Shown here piece by piece: positions 49,419-61,168 of a stretch of 64,000 bases of DNA; the first letter of the stretch is position 1; the number at the start of each line of letters is the position of its first letter. The DNA comes from Hansfordia pulvinata (taxonomy: Eukaryota; Ascomycota; Sordariomycetes; Xylariales), in contig BJKQ01000001.1 of the NCBI GenBank assembly GCA_006538405.1, positions 496,001 to 560,000 on the forward strand, given 5' to 3'. Below the pieces are notes generated by a model. It was not told the origin of the DNA. It saw nothing but the letters and a program-made list of their open reading frames with translations, and did not search any database. Both the position numbers and the translations under genes were made by a program.

Positions 49419-50014
49419 TAAGGTCGGAATTATGAAACATGAATCTTAAGTTAATTCATGAGTAACTCACGTGAATCACTCCGAATCAGTGATTTTACAA
49501 ATTTATATGAATTTAAGTTACTTTGAATCAGCTTACTGATTCACGTGAGTTACTTTGAGTTACTTATAAATCGATTCACGTATTTAAATAATGTACATTT
49601 ATGTAAAATTATGTATAAAAGTAGTATGAAAGGAATTAAAAGGACGTTTTTTAAAGTATATTACTATTAAAATAATAATTAATAATTTAAAATAATTTAA
49701 AATAATTATAAGAACTGTAATTTTAAGTTTATATTATAAAAAGAAATAAGGTTTAATTAAAAATACTTATATTACTTAATTTAAGTTTAATTTAAGCTTA
49801 ATTTAAGTTTAATTTAAGTTTAATATTTAGTATATTATTAATTAAATTTAATATAAGTGAATCCGTGAGTTAACTTATAAATAACTCAGATTCACGTGAG
49901 TTACTTTGAATTAATAAGGTGATTAACTTACATGAAACCAGATTCACGTGAATCTGATTCATATGAATCCGGGTTCATGTGAATCGGAGTCGAGTTAACT
50001 TATTACTAACCCTG
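49419..50014 (+). mobile_element. hAT-like MITE with 7/8 target duplication
   Basis: The left end TAAGGTCGGAATTATGAAAC leads into CATGAATCTTAAG; the right end is CTTATTACTAACCCTG. Flanks TATATACT (49411-49418) and TTTATACT (50015-50022) match at 7 of 8. The core holds five near-tandem TTTAATTTAAG units (about 49777-49823). Confidence 0.8.
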
Positions 50015-50617
50015 TTTATACTTTTATAGCCTTTAAATTAAATCTTTTTATTATAAAGCTATAAATTAATTATAATAAGCTTATAAAGTTTATAATACGT
50101 ATCTTAATATTAATATGCATGCTTTCATTTTAAAGACCTAATTCTTATTTAATCGATTATAATATTTATAAAGCGTAAAAGAATTACTTAAAATTTAAAG
50201 TTATAATCTTTTAACTTTACTTTAAAGAATTTTAAACTCATGTAACTTATTTTAATTAATTTCACTTAATAACTTTTATAAATACGAACTTACGTGTATA
50301 AGCTTATATAAACTTAAGGTTTTAAGCCGAGTGACTTACGTAAGTAAATAGCTTATATAGATAAACTTAACTTGGTTAATTAGTACATTTTTAAGATAAG
50401 AGCATAATTTAAAGAATATAAAAAGTAAAAAAAAGTCAATTAAAAAAAGTTATCACGTGAAGAGAAAAGTTATAAGATATCGTTATTATAATTAATAAAA
50501 TAATGTTATATATTAAAGTGTTTAATTACACTTATATATACTTTATTAATTTAAAAAACGTTTTATTAGCTTATTTTATAAAATAGAGCTTTTTACACGA
50601 ATTAACTTATACTTAAC

Positions 50618-51167
50618 CAGGGTTAATATTTTAAATCAAGAATTTTAATTTGATTTATAAGTAACTCACATGAATCATTCGAATCAGTGATTTTACTGAG
50701 TTATATAAATTTGAATTCATAAAGTGAATATACTTCACGTGAATCTGAGTTACTCTAAATGCTTACTGACTTATATAGGTTACTTTAAGTTATTTATGTG
50801 TTAACTCACGAATTTAAAAAATGCATATTTATGTATACAAGCAGTAAAAAAAGGATGAATAATAACGATTTTAAATGATATATTATTAAACTAATAATTA
50901 TAATGTAAGATAAATTATATAAAAATTATCTTAAGCTTAAGTTAAAAAAAAAGTAATTTCAAAGTATTAATAATTTTATTAATTATTATAAGTTATAAAT
51001 AAGCTTAATATTAATTATTTCTTAAAATAAAATAAAATAGGTGAATCCGTGAGTTAACTTATAAATAACTTAAATTCACGTAAGCTACTTTAAATCAGTA
51101 AGGTGAGTAACTCACATGAATCCGGATTTATAAAAATCGGATTCGAGTTAACTGATTACTAATCCTG
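50618..51167 (+). mobile_element. hAT-like MITE with perfect 8-bp target duplication
   Basis: Starts CAGGGTTAATATTTTAAATC and ends GATTACTAATCCTG. It is flanked by TACTTAAC on both sides (50610-50617 and 51168-51175, 8/8). The arms surround a simple AT-rich core with no coding frame. Confidence 0.88.
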
Positions 51168-52387
51168 TACTTAACGGCTCGAAAACCTTCTTAATGGCTT
51201 AAAGTTAAGTTTTAGTTACTTTACCAATATCCCGGTTTCAACTTATATGTTTTAAAGATTCTAAGTTTGAAACTGCTTATAAAAGACCGTATAATACGTG
51301 TATAACATGTAATTAATAAAGATTAAAAATGAATGAACTCGAGTTAATTAATAAAAGCTACTTAGCCCTTGAAATAAGAATTTACGGGGGTAAATCACGA
51401 AATTTAATAGCTTTTCTAAGTTACGTAGTTTATTAATTAAAAGTAGCCGCATTGAATTGAATTTGCTTTTCAGTGAACTTATGTACTTAATTATTTAAAG
51501 TATATATCAATTTAAATTATAAAAAGCCTTTTAATGAATTAAGATAACATATATTTTCCTTATTTGTAATAACCTTATATTATTTACACTTGATTTACTT
51601 TCATTCAAGTCAATATAGAAATAAGTGAAAATAAGTCGATATAATTTTAAATAAGCTTTTTATACTTATATTAAGCTATAATATAATTTTTTTATTAAAA
51701 GTTTGTTTTTAATTATTATGTTTTCGAAAGCTCATTTAAGTTATAAACTAGAAATATATTTTTAGTTACTTTCATAACCTTATCTTAAGTAAACTGAATC
51801 TGAAATTACTTTTTAAAAAAGCTAAATACGTCTTAAGAAGTCGACCACATCTTATATAACTAACATACGTCACTTGATTTAAATTGTTAGAATAAAAGCA
51901 ATGTTAATTAATAAAAAAAAACCAAGCTAAGATGTATTACGTATTAAGACTTATAAAAGCTTCCGTTCTTCAAAATTACATTATTTTAATATGGTAATTC
52001 ATTTTGATAAATGTTGAAAATTTCGTTAAGTTTAAATATTTTGAATCCTTAATTTAACGTACAAGTTACTTAAAGTGACTTTTAAAGGCTCTTTTAAAGC
52101 TAATATATAGCTTACAACTGATTTCTTAAATAAATAATAAGATAAGTTCTCTTAAATCTTTTTAAATTAAAGACCTGAATATTATACAGAGTTAAAAAGA
52201 ATATAAAAATACTTACGATTAACGAATTGAAAAACGGTGAATTATTAAGAGTAAAAAACGTATAAAAAAATAAATATAATATTTAAAACCCCGTTTTTAT
52301 TACTTTATTGAAACGTGGTTTAATAATCATAATATTAATTAATTTTTAAATATCAACTTAATTAAGAATTTAAGACTTAAGTTTATA

Positions 52388-53129
52388 TAAGATTGATATT
52401 ATAAACAAGGTTAATAATAAGTTCACTCGAGTTAACCCACGTGAAACATTAGCTCACGTGAGATAATTACACCCTTAATTTAAATTCATTAAGTTACTGA
52501 TTTTATTAACTGAAAATAGCTTACGTGAATCTAAGTACTTATAAGTTAACTCACGGATTAAAATATGCATATTATAAGTATAAAATTATGTTAAAAGTAT
52601 AAAAAGATATGTTCGTAAGTAATAGATTATTAAAAACTAATTAATAATTAAGATTAATTAGTTTAAATAAGTCTTTATATCTACTTAAATAAGCTTATTA
52701 AGCTTCAGATAAAACCAATTTAATTAATTAAAGTTAAAATTAAGCTTAAAATGAAATATTTTATTAATTAAAATTAAATAAGTTGAATCCGTGAGTTAAC
52801 TTATAAATAATTTATAATAACTTGAATTCACGTGAGCTACTCACCTTATTAATTTGAATTCATGTAGATCAGTAAAATAGCTGATTTGAAGTAACTCACG
52901 TAAGTTGCTTATAAGTTAATTTAAGAACTCATGATTTATAACACTAACCTTAATTATAAACAATAAATCTTAAGTGAGTTAATAAGTAATAAACGTGCGT
53001 TACTTTAAATCAGTGATTTTATTAGCTTATGTATGTTTAAATTAATAAAGTGAATAACTCGCGTAAATTTAAGTTAATATAAATCAGCTTATTTGTTTAA
53101 ATAAGTTTGTTTCTTTATGTTATATATAT
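52388..53129 (+). mobile_element. hAT-like MITE, partial outer copy (interrupted)
   Basis: The left arm start TAAGATTGATATTATAAA is cut at 52405 by another copy and resumes at 52961 with CAATAAATCTTAAG, together matching the family left arm. The right half was not recognised. Confidence 0.6.
52406..52952 (-). mobile_element. hAT-like MITE nested copy with perfect 8-bp target duplication
   Basis: The right arm is first (CAAGGTTAATAATAAGTTCA), and the reversed left arm ends GATTTATAACACTAACCTTA. ATTATAAA flanks both sides (52398-52405 and 52953-52960, 8/8). It lies inside the left arm of the 52388 copy. Confidence 0.88.
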
Positions 53130-54022
53130 ATCAACTTCAGGAATTAAATTTAAAATTTTAAGCGACTTTAAGAGTTTATTTTATAAATTAGTAATCAAGA
53201 ATAAATTAAGTAAGTTACATCTAATTTTTGTGGTTAATACAGCTCAAAAGGGGTTGTCTTTTATAAAATGAAATAATTAAAGTATATAGCTTCTGTTAAG
53301 AAAACGGAATATATTATATAATTGAATTAAACTTCTTAGAATTAACTGAATTAAGTTTTATAGGATATTGAAAAGTAGAATAAAATATATTTAATAAAAC
53401 AATTAGCTTTTAAAGAAAACACAACGGTTAAAGTGAAGCAACTTGAATTAAGTAAAAAGCAAATGCAGAAAGAAGATTACATTATATAGGGCTATTTAAG
53501 TAAAGTAAAACATATTAAGTTTTATAAAACGATTCACTTTAAGTAAAATAATTTAAGCTTAATCCAGTTTATTCACTTTGATAAGTTAATTCTACTTAAT
53601 AAAAATGAGTTCATTTAGGGATTTTAAATTAAGTTCAAAATTTTCTAAGTTTATAATTTATATATTATTATAAACCTGAGTTTTTCTTTACGGTTTAATT
53701 TATACTCTTTAAAGTTAAGTTGAAAGTTCTTATAGTCTTACAGTTAAAGAAGTAAGCTGTAAGTGAGGTTTCGGTAGTGAACGATTAATACTTTAATTTA
53801 AATCGTTATAAATGTTTATATAATTAAGTATATCATTAAAAATTATAATATTAATAAAGTTCTATTTTTTCAATTATAATTAAAAAAATCATATATGATT
53901 TCATCTTCTTGATTTTATTTCCATTAGTAATATGTAAGTCCATAATTTAACTCGAGCTGACGTATTTTTAATTTTAAGGCTTAAAAGCTTTATAAGTTAT
54001 AAATCAAATATTGTTTCACGTA

Positions 54023-54159
54023 TAAGGCTAAAAATAAGTTAACTCGAGTTCACTTACGTGATTTAGCCCCCTTTTAATAAGACTTAAGTGAGTCCGAATT
54101 TATACAAGCTACTTATTATCCTTATTAAGTAGCTCGTTTTAGTTTAAGTTACTTATTAG
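54023..54159 (-). mobile_element. hAT-like MITE right arm, interrupted at 54159
   Basis: Starts TAAGGCTAAAAATAAGTTAA then CTCGAG. It is interrupted by the copy at 54160-54710 at the arm word ACTTATTAG and appears to resume after 54718 with TCGATTTACAAATTTA. Confidence 0.55.
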
Positions 54160-54710
54160 CAAGGTTGATAATAAGTTAACTCGACTCCAATTTATATGAA
54201 TTCGGTTTTATATAAATCAGACTCACGTGAATCTTAGTTTATATGGGTTACTGACCTTATTAATCTAAAGTAACTCACGTGAATCTCAGTTATTTATAAG
54301 TTAACTCACGGATTCACTTTTTAAAATGTAATTAAGAAAATAAAGAATATTAAACTTAAAAATAAACTTAATTTAAGTAAAATAAGTTTTCATATTTGAA
54401 AACTACTTCTTCTTTTATTATAAACTTAAAACTATTTTTTTACAATTAAACAAACTAACAATCATTATTTAATAATATTTCATTTTAAAAAACGTCTTTG
54501 TTATTCTCTTTATACCATTTTTATATCTAGACTTACATTATTTGAATCCATGAGTTAATTTATAAGTAACTTAAAATAAGTCACGTAAACGAATAAGCTG
54601 ATTTAAAGTAACTTAAAGTTATATAAATCAATATAATCACTGGTTTAAATTAACTCACGTGAGTTTCTTATGAATAAACTTAAGATTTATTATTTATTCT
54701 TTTAACCTTA
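54160..54710 (-). mobile_element. hAT-like MITE nested in another arm
   Basis: Starts CAAGGTTGATAATAAGTTAA and ends TTCTTTTAACCTTA. Flanks CTTATTAG and TTTATGAG agree at 6 of 8. The insertion site is the same arm position used by the 55199/55748 pair. Confidence 0.7.
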
Positions 54711-55198
54711 TTTATGAGTCGATTTACAAATTTATAAATATCTGAAATTATTTGATTTAAATATTTATAAACTTTTTATATAATAAAGTCACATTTATTT
54801 CACTTAACTTCCATTAATATAAAACAGGTGTTCTTAAACAATAAAAAAGTAACTTATATAAAACGTATCTTATTTTATTCTTTATAAGCTTACTTTAAGA
54901 TAATTATTAATTAAAAAGCTAAATTATATTTTAAATATAAGAGTATATATATGAGTTATTTAAAATTTAAGTTGTAAATCATTACGCTTATTTAATAATC
55001 TTAAGTTTTTAGTTTATGTTTTAAAGTACGATCTACTTAATTGACTTAATTTAACTTGAAATAAATTAAAGTAAAGTATATTATATTTATTTTATTTTAT
55101 TTTATTTGAAATTAAGTAATAAAATACAATCTTATTCTTATTTACATCTTATAATTTAAAGTAATGTTATAATATATATATATAAAGTACTTTATAAG

Positions 55199-55739
55199 CA
55201 GGGTTAGTATTATAAATCATGAATCTTAAGTTAATTCATGAGTAACTCACGTGAATGACTTTAAATCAGTGATTTTACTGGTTCATATGAATCTGAATCA
55301 GTAAGGTGAGTAACTCACGTGAATCTGAGTTACTTTTAGTTACTCATGAATTAACTCACGGATTCACTTATTTAATTTAAATTAATAAAATACATAGTTT
55401 TAAGCTTAATTTTAACTTAAACTTATTATATAATTTTCCTTTAACTTTATATTTTTTACTTATTAATATAACTTAAGGGTTTAATTTTTATTAATTAAAG
55501 TTTATTATTAATTCTTATTTAATAATAAACTATTTAAAATTATACTTTATTTATACTTTTTGTACTTAAAATATATAATTTTTAAATCTATGAGTTGATT
55601 TATAAGTAACTTAGATTCACATAAGTTACTCTAAATCAATAAGGTGAGTAACTTAATGAATCTAAATTAAAGGGGTGAGTGACTCACATGAATTCGGACT
55701 CATGTGAGTCGGATTTAAGTTAACTCATTACCAACCCTG
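55199..55739 (+). mobile_element. hAT-like MITE, best-preserved copy (541 bp)
   Basis: Begins CAGGGTTAGTATTATAAATC and ends GTTAACTCATTACCAACCCTG. Flanks are TTTATAAG (55191-55198) and CTTATAAG (55740-55747), differing by a single C/T transition. The left arm is a foldback: TTAATTCATGAGTAACT (55231-55247) is the exact reverse complement of 55338-55354. There is no coding frame, so it must be mobilised in trans. Confidence 0.9.
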
Positions 55740-55747
55740 CTTATAAG

Positions 55748-56308
55748 CAGGGTTAGTATTATATATTTAAATCCTAAGTTAACTTATAAGTAACTCACGT
55801 GAATTACTTCACATCAATGGTTTTTCTGATTCACGTGAATTTGAGTTACTTTCAATTAAGCTATTAATTTATGTGAGCTACTTTAAGTTATTTATAAGTT
55901 AAGTTACGGATTTTTAAAAAGCTGTTCTTAAGTGAAACTTATATAAAAGGGATAAAACGTATAACAGATAAAATAATCTGTTAAATTTGTATTAATTTAT
56001 ATTCAAAAATAATAGATAATAAATGAAATTAATTCTTAAAATAAGGTTTTCAGTCTTATAGTAAGTGATATGATATATTAAAGTTAATACGTATATTTCT
56101 AATTAATATAAAGTAAAATTTTGCTTATTATAAATCAATTTATTATTACCGTGAATCTTTTAATTAACTTATAAAAAACTTAAATTCACGTGAGTTAATT
56201 TGAATCAGTAAGTTGAGTAACTCACATGAATCCGGATTTATATAAATCTGATTCACGTGAGTTAACGATTTACGTGAGTTAGCTCGAGTTAAATCACGCT
56301 TAACCTTG
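55748..56308 (+). mobile_element. hAT-like MITE, abutting second copy
   Basis: Begins CAGGGTTAGTATTATATATT and ends CACGCTTAACCTTG. Its left duplication CTTATAAG (55740-55747) is the right duplication of the preceding copy; the right one is CTTATAAA (56309-56316), one G/A transition away. Confidence 0.88.
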
Positions 56309-56316
56309 CTTATAAA

Positions 56317-56751
56317 TTAACTCACGAATTTACATATTTAATATTAATTAATAAGATAATTAGTATTAAGCTGACATTTAACTTATATTAATAAGATTAA
56401 CTATAAATAAGTTAAGATGAATCGTTTTTAATATAAAGTTGAAGCTGGACTTCTTATAATTTATTCTATTTTGTAACTATTAACTTAATAACATCTTATT
56501 AAAACGTTATTCTTTTACACTTTTTATATTGCTTTTATTAATAAACATGGATTTACGCAATCCGCGAGTTAACTTATAAGTAACTTCACATAAATCAATT
56601 AGTAAGCTGATTTAAAATAACTAAGATTTATATGAGTTACTCACTTTACTGATTTAAATTTATTCAAATCAGTAAAATCACTGATTCAAGGTAACTTATG
56701 TGAGCTACTTATAAGTTAACTTAAGATTTATAATCTATAATATTAAAACTA
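56317..56751 (-). mobile_element. Right-hand remnant of the copy that received the tandem pair
   Basis: TTAACTCACGAATTTAC directly after the duplication continues a family arm. An AT-rich core and a reversed left arm ending CTATAATATTAAAACTA follow. Confidence 0.5.
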
Positions 56752-57651
56752 ACGTACGTTAAAGCTCGTTAAGCTTTTTCATTGGTTTATTTAAATTCTT
56801 CTTATAAAGCATTATTATAAAAAGATTAAATGTGAGGCTAGTCTTCGAACCTTTTTAAGTCTTATAAAGTATGCTTCTTTTTATATAAGTTTTATAAACT
56901 ATTTTAATACGTTTTACACTTAAAATTACGTAACTTTAAACGAAGAAAAGAACTCTTAAAAAGGTATAAAAAGCTGTTATAACTTATAAGTAAAGAATTG
57001 AAAAAATTAACTCGAATAAGCTTTAATACATTATTTACTCGTTTATTTCAACTTTAATCAATTTCTAAATAAAATAATAATTAAGCTTTAAAAACATCAT
57101 TTATATTGAAAACACTTATAAAGTCCCTTTTTTAAAGAAGAATCGAGGGGTTCTTATTTAGCTTAAAAGATATTCATGAAATATTCAGATTTACGTTTTA
57201 TATGTAAACGCTTTTTTAATTCAATTTTATTAAGTCTTTTAAGTGAGTTTTTTTTTCTCTTGATATAGATCATGTTACCGAATATACTCTTTTATATTTC
57301 TTTAATACATTCTATTTATATTAGCTAACTTAAAATACCTTAATAAAGCGGTGACCCGTCGAAATAATGTTATTTACGAGTTTAATTAAAATGTTTTAAC
57401 GTTGAAAGCTATATATATTATAAAAGCTTTTTCTTTTTATAAGCTTAAAATTAAATTAATTAATAATAACAATAATATATATTATTTTTAATACCTTTTT
57501 AAGAAATTAGTATAAGTTTCTTCTAAGATATTTTTAAGCTTAACTTAACTTAAAGTATAAAATTGAAAATATTATTTAAAATAACTTGCGTTATACCTTT
57601 TAAAACTGGTTTACGTAAGCTAGATTAATATAAGATAAATCACTTTATTTA

Positions 57652-58362
57652 AGGCTTTGCGAGTCGGGCGGTAGTTTTTGCGTAGGCGGTAGTCTTAAAA
57701 GGGCGGTACTCCGCTTTACCAGCCAATTAGAGCTTAAAACTGCCAGGAAACGCAGAGCATGCCCGCCAGCCGAAAAAGTGTCGAACTCAGCGTTTTTGGC
57801 CTTATTTACCGTTTTTGCCCCCTTATGCTTAACATACCGTTTTCACAACTCGCGCCCACACACACACACAGACACACATACCGCCCCCCCCCTTCCCCCC
57901 TCCCCTCCCTTACGACGCCTCCTTAAGCGGGCGCGGGCGCGCGTGATCACGTGTAAGAGCAGTTTCAATTAAAGTGTGTGCTTTTAGCCGCCTTTGATAA
58001 AGTGTGCATTTTCTCCTTTATTATAAAAAAGGGGGTAATTTCAGCCCTTAAGATAAGGGTTAAGGTTAGGGTTATACTGCTTAAAAAGGCCGCGAAACAC
58101 CCCTTTCACGTATTAAATGCTTATATAAGCAGGATTCGCGTCTTTTATTAGTCATACCTCTTATATATACGGGTCCGTATAAGTCGAAGTGCGGCGTGTG
58201 TGGTTGAAAACGTCGTTTTCCAGCCACTTTAAGTTTGCGAACGGTGGGCAAACTGCTGTTTTTCTATTAGCTTTAATTAAACAGAATATATAAGGGAGTG
58301 GAGTACCGCACGCGCTAATAACTACCGCTTATGTAAGTATTATCGCCCGACTCGTAACGCCT
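57652..58362. mobile_element. Distinct TIR element with perfect 8-bp target duplication
   Basis: Terminal inverted repeats of about 60 bp: the left end reads AGGCTTTGCGAGTCGGGCGG, the right end in reverse complement AGGCGTTACGAGTCGGGCGA. Both continue through GGCGGTAGT/GCGGTAGT and GCGGTACTCC. TTTATTTA flanks both sides (57644-57651 and 58363-58370). The interior is far more GC-rich than its surroundings, with a CA tract and C-rich runs (about 57853-57910). There is no plausible protein, so it is a non-autonomous element. It is unrelated in sequence to the CAGGG family. The 8-bp duplication suggests hAT or a similar superfamily. Confidence 0.85.
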
Positions 58363-58405
58363 TTTATTTATATTATAAGTTAATAGAAGAAAGGTGACTT
58401 ATTTA

Positions 58406-58978
58406 TAATATTGATATTATAAGTTATAGATTTAAAGTTTAATTATTAATAACTTATATATTACTTTAATTTTAAGATTCTATTTATTCATATAAGCTTA
58501 AGCTGCTTAAAGCTTAGTTTTTAGTATATGTTAATAAATTTCAATTACTTATAAAGTAGTAAATCCACTTTTAAGCTAATCCTTTAAGTTTAATAAAATA
58601 TTTTAAAAGCTTATAAGTTGAATACATATTAAAAGTAAAATTTAAATTTCAATCAATTTTTTAACTCCTATAATCTTTTAATTAAATTAATCTTTAAGGT
58701 CTTATAAAAGAGTTAAGTAAATTTAAGTTATCTCTACTGCTTAACGTTAATTTAAGTTAAACGTAAGCTTATAATAAAATAGAATAAATTTGTACATTTA
58801 TAAGAGTTCAATAGCTTAAGTCCAGGAAATAACTAATAAATAGCCTTAATTTACGTAAATCACTTTCAAGCTATAAAGTTTATTAACTTCATAAATTCGA
58901 ATTTTAAGGTTAAGTATTTCAAATAAATAAGTAATTCACGTGTATTAAATCGCGAGAGTTTACTCTTTTACAACCCCG
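58406..58978 (+). mobile_element. hAT-like MITE, decayed copy
   Basis: The left end TAATATTGATATTATAAGTT aligns to the family left arm; the right end is TTTACTCTTTTACAACCCCG. No clear target duplication. It starts 36 bp after the right duplication of the 57652 element. Confidence 0.55.
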
Positions 58979-59317
58979 TTAATCAATTTCAAAAAAGTGA
59001 ATTAAAATTAGAAACATTCAAAGCTTTATATTAATAATATTTATTAATATAAACCTTCTTAACTTAATATATTATATACTTACTTAATACTATTTAAGAT
59101 TATAAATATAAAAGATAATATATTATTTAATTAACCGTGCCCGTGATAAGATAAATATTATATAAAACCACTTCGTTATAATAAGAGACAGATATAAGAG
59201 AAGCTATAAAATTTAAACTTATTTATTATGTTTTTATTTTTAATATACTTATTACTGTCTTTTATTTATTAAAAAACATCGTTTTATTAAATAACTTATA
59301 TATATATATATATATAA

Positions 59318-60407
59318 CAGCATTAATAATAAGCAGGGTTAGTATGATGAATCATGAATCTTAAGTTAATTCATAAGTAACTCACGTGAATCACTTTAAA
59401 TCAGTGATTTTACTGATTCACATGAATCTGAATCAGTAAAGTGAGTAACTCACGTGAATCTAAGTTACTTTAAGTTACTCATGAATCGATTCACGGATTC
59501 AAAAAAGCAATTTTATGTAATAAAGCAGTATAAATAAATAGAAAAAAGGTATATATTTTATTTGAAAAATAAAAATTAAATACAATGATTTTCAAAGCTT
59601 AAGTTTTAATTTTATATTAAAGTATAAAGTAAATTTAAGTTATTTATATTATTTAAAATTAATTTAACTTAAAATTACGCTTATAAAAAAACATTTAATT
59701 AATTAACAATAAATATAATAGATCCGTGAGTTAATTCATAAGTAACTTAAATTCACGTGAGTTACTTTAAATTAATAAAGTGAGTAACTTATATAAATCC
59801 GAATTCACGTGAATCTAATTCACATGAATCCGGATTTAAATGAATCAGATTCGAGTTAACTTATTATTAACCTTAATAATAAGATCACTCGAATCCGATT
59901 TATATAAGCCCGGATTTATGTAAGTTACTTACCTTACTAATTAAAAGTAACATATTTGAATTTAAGTTATACATAATCAACTTACGCTCTTAATTTAATT
60001 TCTTTAATTTGATTGATCAATTTATTATATATTAAATCTTAACTTAATTTATCTTAAATAATAAAATAATCTTTATCTTAACTTAATATTCAATATAAGA
60101 TTAAACTCTTAATTTTAATATTTAACTTATTAATATCAATAATACATTATATTATTCTGTATTTCAAAAATATAAGAATATGAAATAAGTACGTTTTAAC
60201 TGCTTTTACTTTATTATATCCTTGAAATTTTATTCAATTTAAAAATCTAAATTTAAGAATTACCTTATAAGTAATTTAAAGTAACTCATATAAATTAATT
60301 AGCTGATTTAAAGTAGCTTAAACTGACTTAATTTACTTACTTTATCGATTCAACTTTATATGAATTAGTAAAACCATTAATTTAACGTAACTCACGTGAG
60401 TTACTTA
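59318..60407 (-). mobile_element. hAT-like MITE, outer copy with two insertions
   Basis: The right arm start CAGCATTAATAATAAG is cut at 59333, resumes at 59884 (ATCACTCGAATCCG) and runs to 60407, where another copy has entered its left arm at GTTACTTA. Removing 59334-59883 restores a gap-free match to the family arm. Confidence 0.7.
59334..59875 (+). mobile_element. hAT-like MITE with perfect 8-bp target duplication (542 bp)
   Basis: Begins CAGGGTTAGTATGATGAATC and ends AACTTATTATTAACCTTA. ATAATAAG flanks both sides (59326-59333 and 59876-59883, 8/8). It lies within the first 16 bases of the 59318 copy. Confidence 0.9.
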
Positions 60408-60816
60408 CAGGGTTAGTAATGAGTTAACTCGAATCTAATTCACATGAATCCGGATTCATGTGAGTTACTCACCCTCTTAATTCAGATTCATTAAGTTACT
60501 CACCTTACTGATTCAGAGTAACTCACGTGAGTCTGAGTTACTCATGAATTAACTCACGGATTTAAAAAATGCATATTTCAGGTATAAAACTATATAAAAG
60601 TATTAAAAGAGACATATTTTTAATTAATATACTATTATTAATTATTTAATAGTTAACATTAACTAATATTAATATAATTTAATACTTATATTTATTAAGT
60701 TATTAAGTTTAAAGGTAAAACGTTTCAAATATTTCTATAAAGTTAAAATCAAGCTTAAAATTAATTATTATAAAAATTAATATTAAATAAGTTAAATCCG
60801 TGAGTTGATTCATGAG
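60408..60816 (-). mobile_element. hAT-like MITE, partial, inserted in the 59318 copy
   Basis: Begins with a well-preserved right arm (CAGGGTTAGTAATGAGTTAA then CTCG). Core and part of the left arm run to GATTCATGAG at 60816, where a further copy begins. The right end was not found. Confidence 0.7.
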
Positions 60817-60926
60817 CAGGGTTAGTAATGAGTTAACTCGAGTTAACTCACGTGAGTTACTCAACCCCTTGATTTAAAGTAACTCACGTGAATCTGAGTT
60901 ACTCATGAGTTAACTCACGGATTTAC
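60817..60926 (-). mobile_element. hAT-like MITE right arm, inserted in the 60408 copy
   Basis: Begins CAGGGTTAGTAATGAGTTAA then CTCGAG and contains ACTCACGTGAGTTACTC and TTAACTCACGGATTTAC with almost no mutation. The preceding octamer is TTCATGAG. The rest of the element is not recognisable. Confidence 0.65.
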
Positions 60927-61053
60927 TATTATTTATTAATAATTAAATAATATTATTTAATTAAATAAATTAAATAATAAAAAGCTTAAAATTTAATATA
61001 TAATAAGATTAATTAATATGATTCATTATTTAATAAATATATAAAAGATAATA

Positions 61054-61168
61054 TTAACTTAAGTTAATATTAATTAAATTTTAACTTAAGTTAATATTAA
61101 TTAAATTTTAACTTAAGTTAATTATTAATTAATTATTAACTTAAGTTAATATTAATTAAATTTTTAAC
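61054..61168. repeat. 27-29-bp AT-only tandem repeat, about four copies
   Basis: Repeated TTAACTTAAGTTAATATTAA units, each with the palindrome TTAACTTAAGTTAA, separated by TTAAATTT. It follows the 60817 arm and may be part of an element core. Confidence 0.85.

Noticed and set aside
57778..57972. 64-codon frame in the 57652 element
   Set aside because: Translation is dominated by the CA tract and C-rich runs; not a plausible protein.
58062..58084. Telomere-like GGTTAGGGTTA
   Set aside because: Only about two degenerate units inside a TIR element; not a telomere or a clear interstitial array.
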